Positions 62,755 to 64,000 of a DNA stretch of 64,000 nt are shown here, piece after piece. This stretch comes from Agapetus fuscipes (Eukaryota > Arthropoda > Insecta > Trichoptera > Glossosomatidae), in contig OX637356.1 of NCBI GenBank assembly GCA_951799405.1, positions 11,059,229 to 11,123,228 of the forward strand, given 5' to 3'. The notes under the pieces are model-generated. The model did no database searches and was not told where the DNA came from. It was given only the letters and a program-made list of their open reading frames with translations. Within the stretch, counting starts at the first letter, position 1, and each line of letters opens with the position of its first letter. Both the position numbers and the translations under genes were made by a program.

Positions 62755-64000
62755 TAACTGTAACTGTAACTCTGTCGCCATTCCACTAGGGGTGGCCAGA
62801 GCCTCTGCAGAGTTGCCTCCATTTTTTCCTATCCTTACATACCTCTTTCAATTCATTCATATCCATCACCTTTTTCATGCATTTTCTTCTTTTACGCTCA
62901 CTTTGTATATCCCATTCTTTCACAATCTCCTCAATCTGATCACTCCATACTTTTCTCGGTCGTCCCTTCCCTCTTTTTCCTTTCACACTTTCTTTGTATA
63001 CATACTTTGTCAGTCTATCATCGTTCATTCTTTCCACATGCCCAAACCATCTCATCACATTCTTTTGTACCTTAACTTTCACATCCTCTTTCAAATTACA
63101 TTCTTTTTTTACCCATTCATTCCTAACTCTATCCCTCAGAGTTTTTCCTGTCATGCTTCTCAAATGCTTCATTTCCACCGTACATACTTTACTCATTTCG
63201 CTATCATTCACTGTCCATGCTTCACTTCCATACATCAAAGTCGGTAACAATATGCCATTGTGTACCGCCATTCTCAGATCCATCGTCAATCGCTTGTTCT
63301 TTGCTATTCTTCCTATTGCACCGACCACTTGCTTGCCCTTACACATCCTATTCTCAAGTTCTCTTGTCATCTTTCCATTCTTCTCAAACATACTTCCCAA
63401 GTATCTAAATTCATCCACAATTTCAACTTTCGTACCATTCAACATGAACGTGCATTCTTCATTTTCATCCATTCTGTTAAAAATCAGTACTTTCGTCTTA
63501 CTTGCATTAATTTTCAACTTGTTCACACACAGAGCATGGTTCAGACTAGAGAGCATTGCCTGAAGTTCCGCTGCTGAATCAGCAATTAATACTGCGTCAT
63601 CAGCATAAAGCAGAACTCCGACTTTTCTCTCTCCAATCTGTATGCCATGCCCTTCCAGATTCGCTTGTTTAACACAATGATCCATGATTATATTGAATAA
63701 CCATGGGCTCATTATGCAACCCTGTCTCACACCCTTGTACACATTAAAATACTCGCTGTATTCTCCATCCACCCTGACACACGCCCTGCTATTAAGATAG
63801 ATGGCGCGTATCGCGTTCAGAAGTGATTTGTTCACACCATACCTCTCAAGCACACACCACATCATACTTCTATCCACCGAGTCGAAGGCTTTCTCAAGAT
63901 CTACGAAAGCCGCGCAGACCTTTTTATTTACGGCTAGCTGTTTTTCGACTATCTGTCGAAGCGCGAATATCTGGTCTACGCAACCTCTTTCCGGCATAAA
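62755..64000 (-). mobile_element. RTE-type LINE, family B, running off the window
   Basis: RT ORF then a short 3' UTR ending in (GTTACA)n around 62755-62775. The 5' part lies beyond 64000. Older fragments of the same family occur at 33.9 and 40.1 kb. Confidence 0.85.
62786..63997 (-). CDS. RTE-type LINE reverse transcriptase, family B (403 codons)
   Basis: Motifs: GCVDQIFALRQIVEKQLA, CAAFVDLEKAFDSVDRSMMW, GVRQGCIMSPWLFN, catalytic LLYADDA, MYGSEAWTVNDSEM, RWFGHVERMNDDRLTK and KRGKGRPRKVWSDQI, then a C-terminus CKDRKKWRQLC. Same domain order as the 15.4-kb LINE but a distinct family (different 3' UTR and tail). No stops, so probably recent. The first Met is not native because the ORF continues beyond the window. 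Confidence 0.88.
   Translation of the reverse strand: MPERGCVDQIFALRQIVEKQLAVNKKVCAAFVDLEKAFDSVDRSMMWCVLERYGVNKSLLNAIRAIYLNSRACVRVDGEYSEYFNVYKGVRQGCIMSPWLFNIIMDHCVKQANLEGHGIQIGERKVGVLLYADDAVLIADSAAELQAMLSSLNHALCVNKLKINASKTKVLIFNRMDENEECTFMLNGTKVEIVDEFRYLGSMFEKNGKMTRELENRMCKGKQVVGAIGRIAKNKRLTMDLRMAVHNGILLPTLMYGSEAWTVNDSEMSKVCTVEMKHLRSMTGKTLRDRVRNEWVKKECNLKEDVKVKVQKNVMRWFGHVERMNDDRLTKYVYKESVKGKRGKGRPRKVWSDQIEEIVKEWDIQSERKRRKCMKKVMDMNELKEVCKDRKKWRQLCRGSGHP

Noticed and set aside
62792..63577. Several plus-strand ORFs at 62.8-63.6 kb
   Set aside because: Complement of the LINE RT ORF; composition is that expected of an antisense frame.

Overview
The window is repeat-rich, AT-rich arthropod DNA, most likely from an insect. 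The strongest lineage evidence is a four-exon gustatory receptor of the insect 7tm_7 type at 57.7-61.9 kb. The transposons also fit an insect: Ty3/gypsy, Jockey/CR1-type and RTE-type LINEs, tRNA-derived SINEs, piggyBac and hAT derivatives. I cannot fix the order. Splice sites, signal peptides and the absence of operons show it is eukaryotic; there are no bacterial genes and no CRISPR array.

Layout. 0-3.4 kb: a Jockey/CR1-type LINE with poly(A), then SINEs. 3.38-15.2 kb: a stack of nested insertions. A short palindromic element was interrupted (target duplication TCTT) by a rearranged Ty3/gypsy element. That element's gag gene was then interrupted (duplication AGGT) by a non-autonomous LTR element on the minus strand with two 2,459-bp LTRs. 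The gypsy pol ORF is intact and is preceded by a canonical -1 slippery site; its 3' end is mirrored in a 281-bp perfect palindrome leading into an internally deleted copy on the minus strand. 15.2-44 kb: RTE-type LINE copies, about 30 copies or pieces of one roughly 240-bp LINE-tail unit, two tRNA-derived SINE families and several small DNA elements with readable target duplications, many nested in each other. A GC-rich first coding exon of a secreted-protein gene lies on the minus strand at 26.8-27.1 kb. 45.2-47.5 kb: a three-exon minus-strand gene for a secreted Ala/Pro-repeat protein. 49.0-50.4 kb: an internally deleted piggyBac element with perfect ends that still encodes the acidic N-terminus fused to the cysteine-rich domain. 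52-57 kb: fold-back elements, a 5S rRNA-derived fragment, SINEs and a 70-bp minisatellite. 57.7-61.9 kb: the gustatory receptor, its introns loaded with LINE and SINE pieces. 62.8-64 kb: an RTE-type LINE on the minus strand running out of the window.

How it fits together. Host genes are few: one chemoreceptor and two secreted proteins. The rest is an archive of transposition. The LINE-tail unit repeatedly starts at the same 5' boundary whether or not LINE coding sequence precedes it, and the two tRNA-derived SINEs are joined at the same junction in three places. These suggest a LINE-tail-derived short element and a dimeric SINE family, both amplified by LINE machinery.

Names such as SINE1, SINE2 and 'LINE-tail unit' are local labels. 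Repeat boundaries are good to roughly 10 bp except where target duplications were read.
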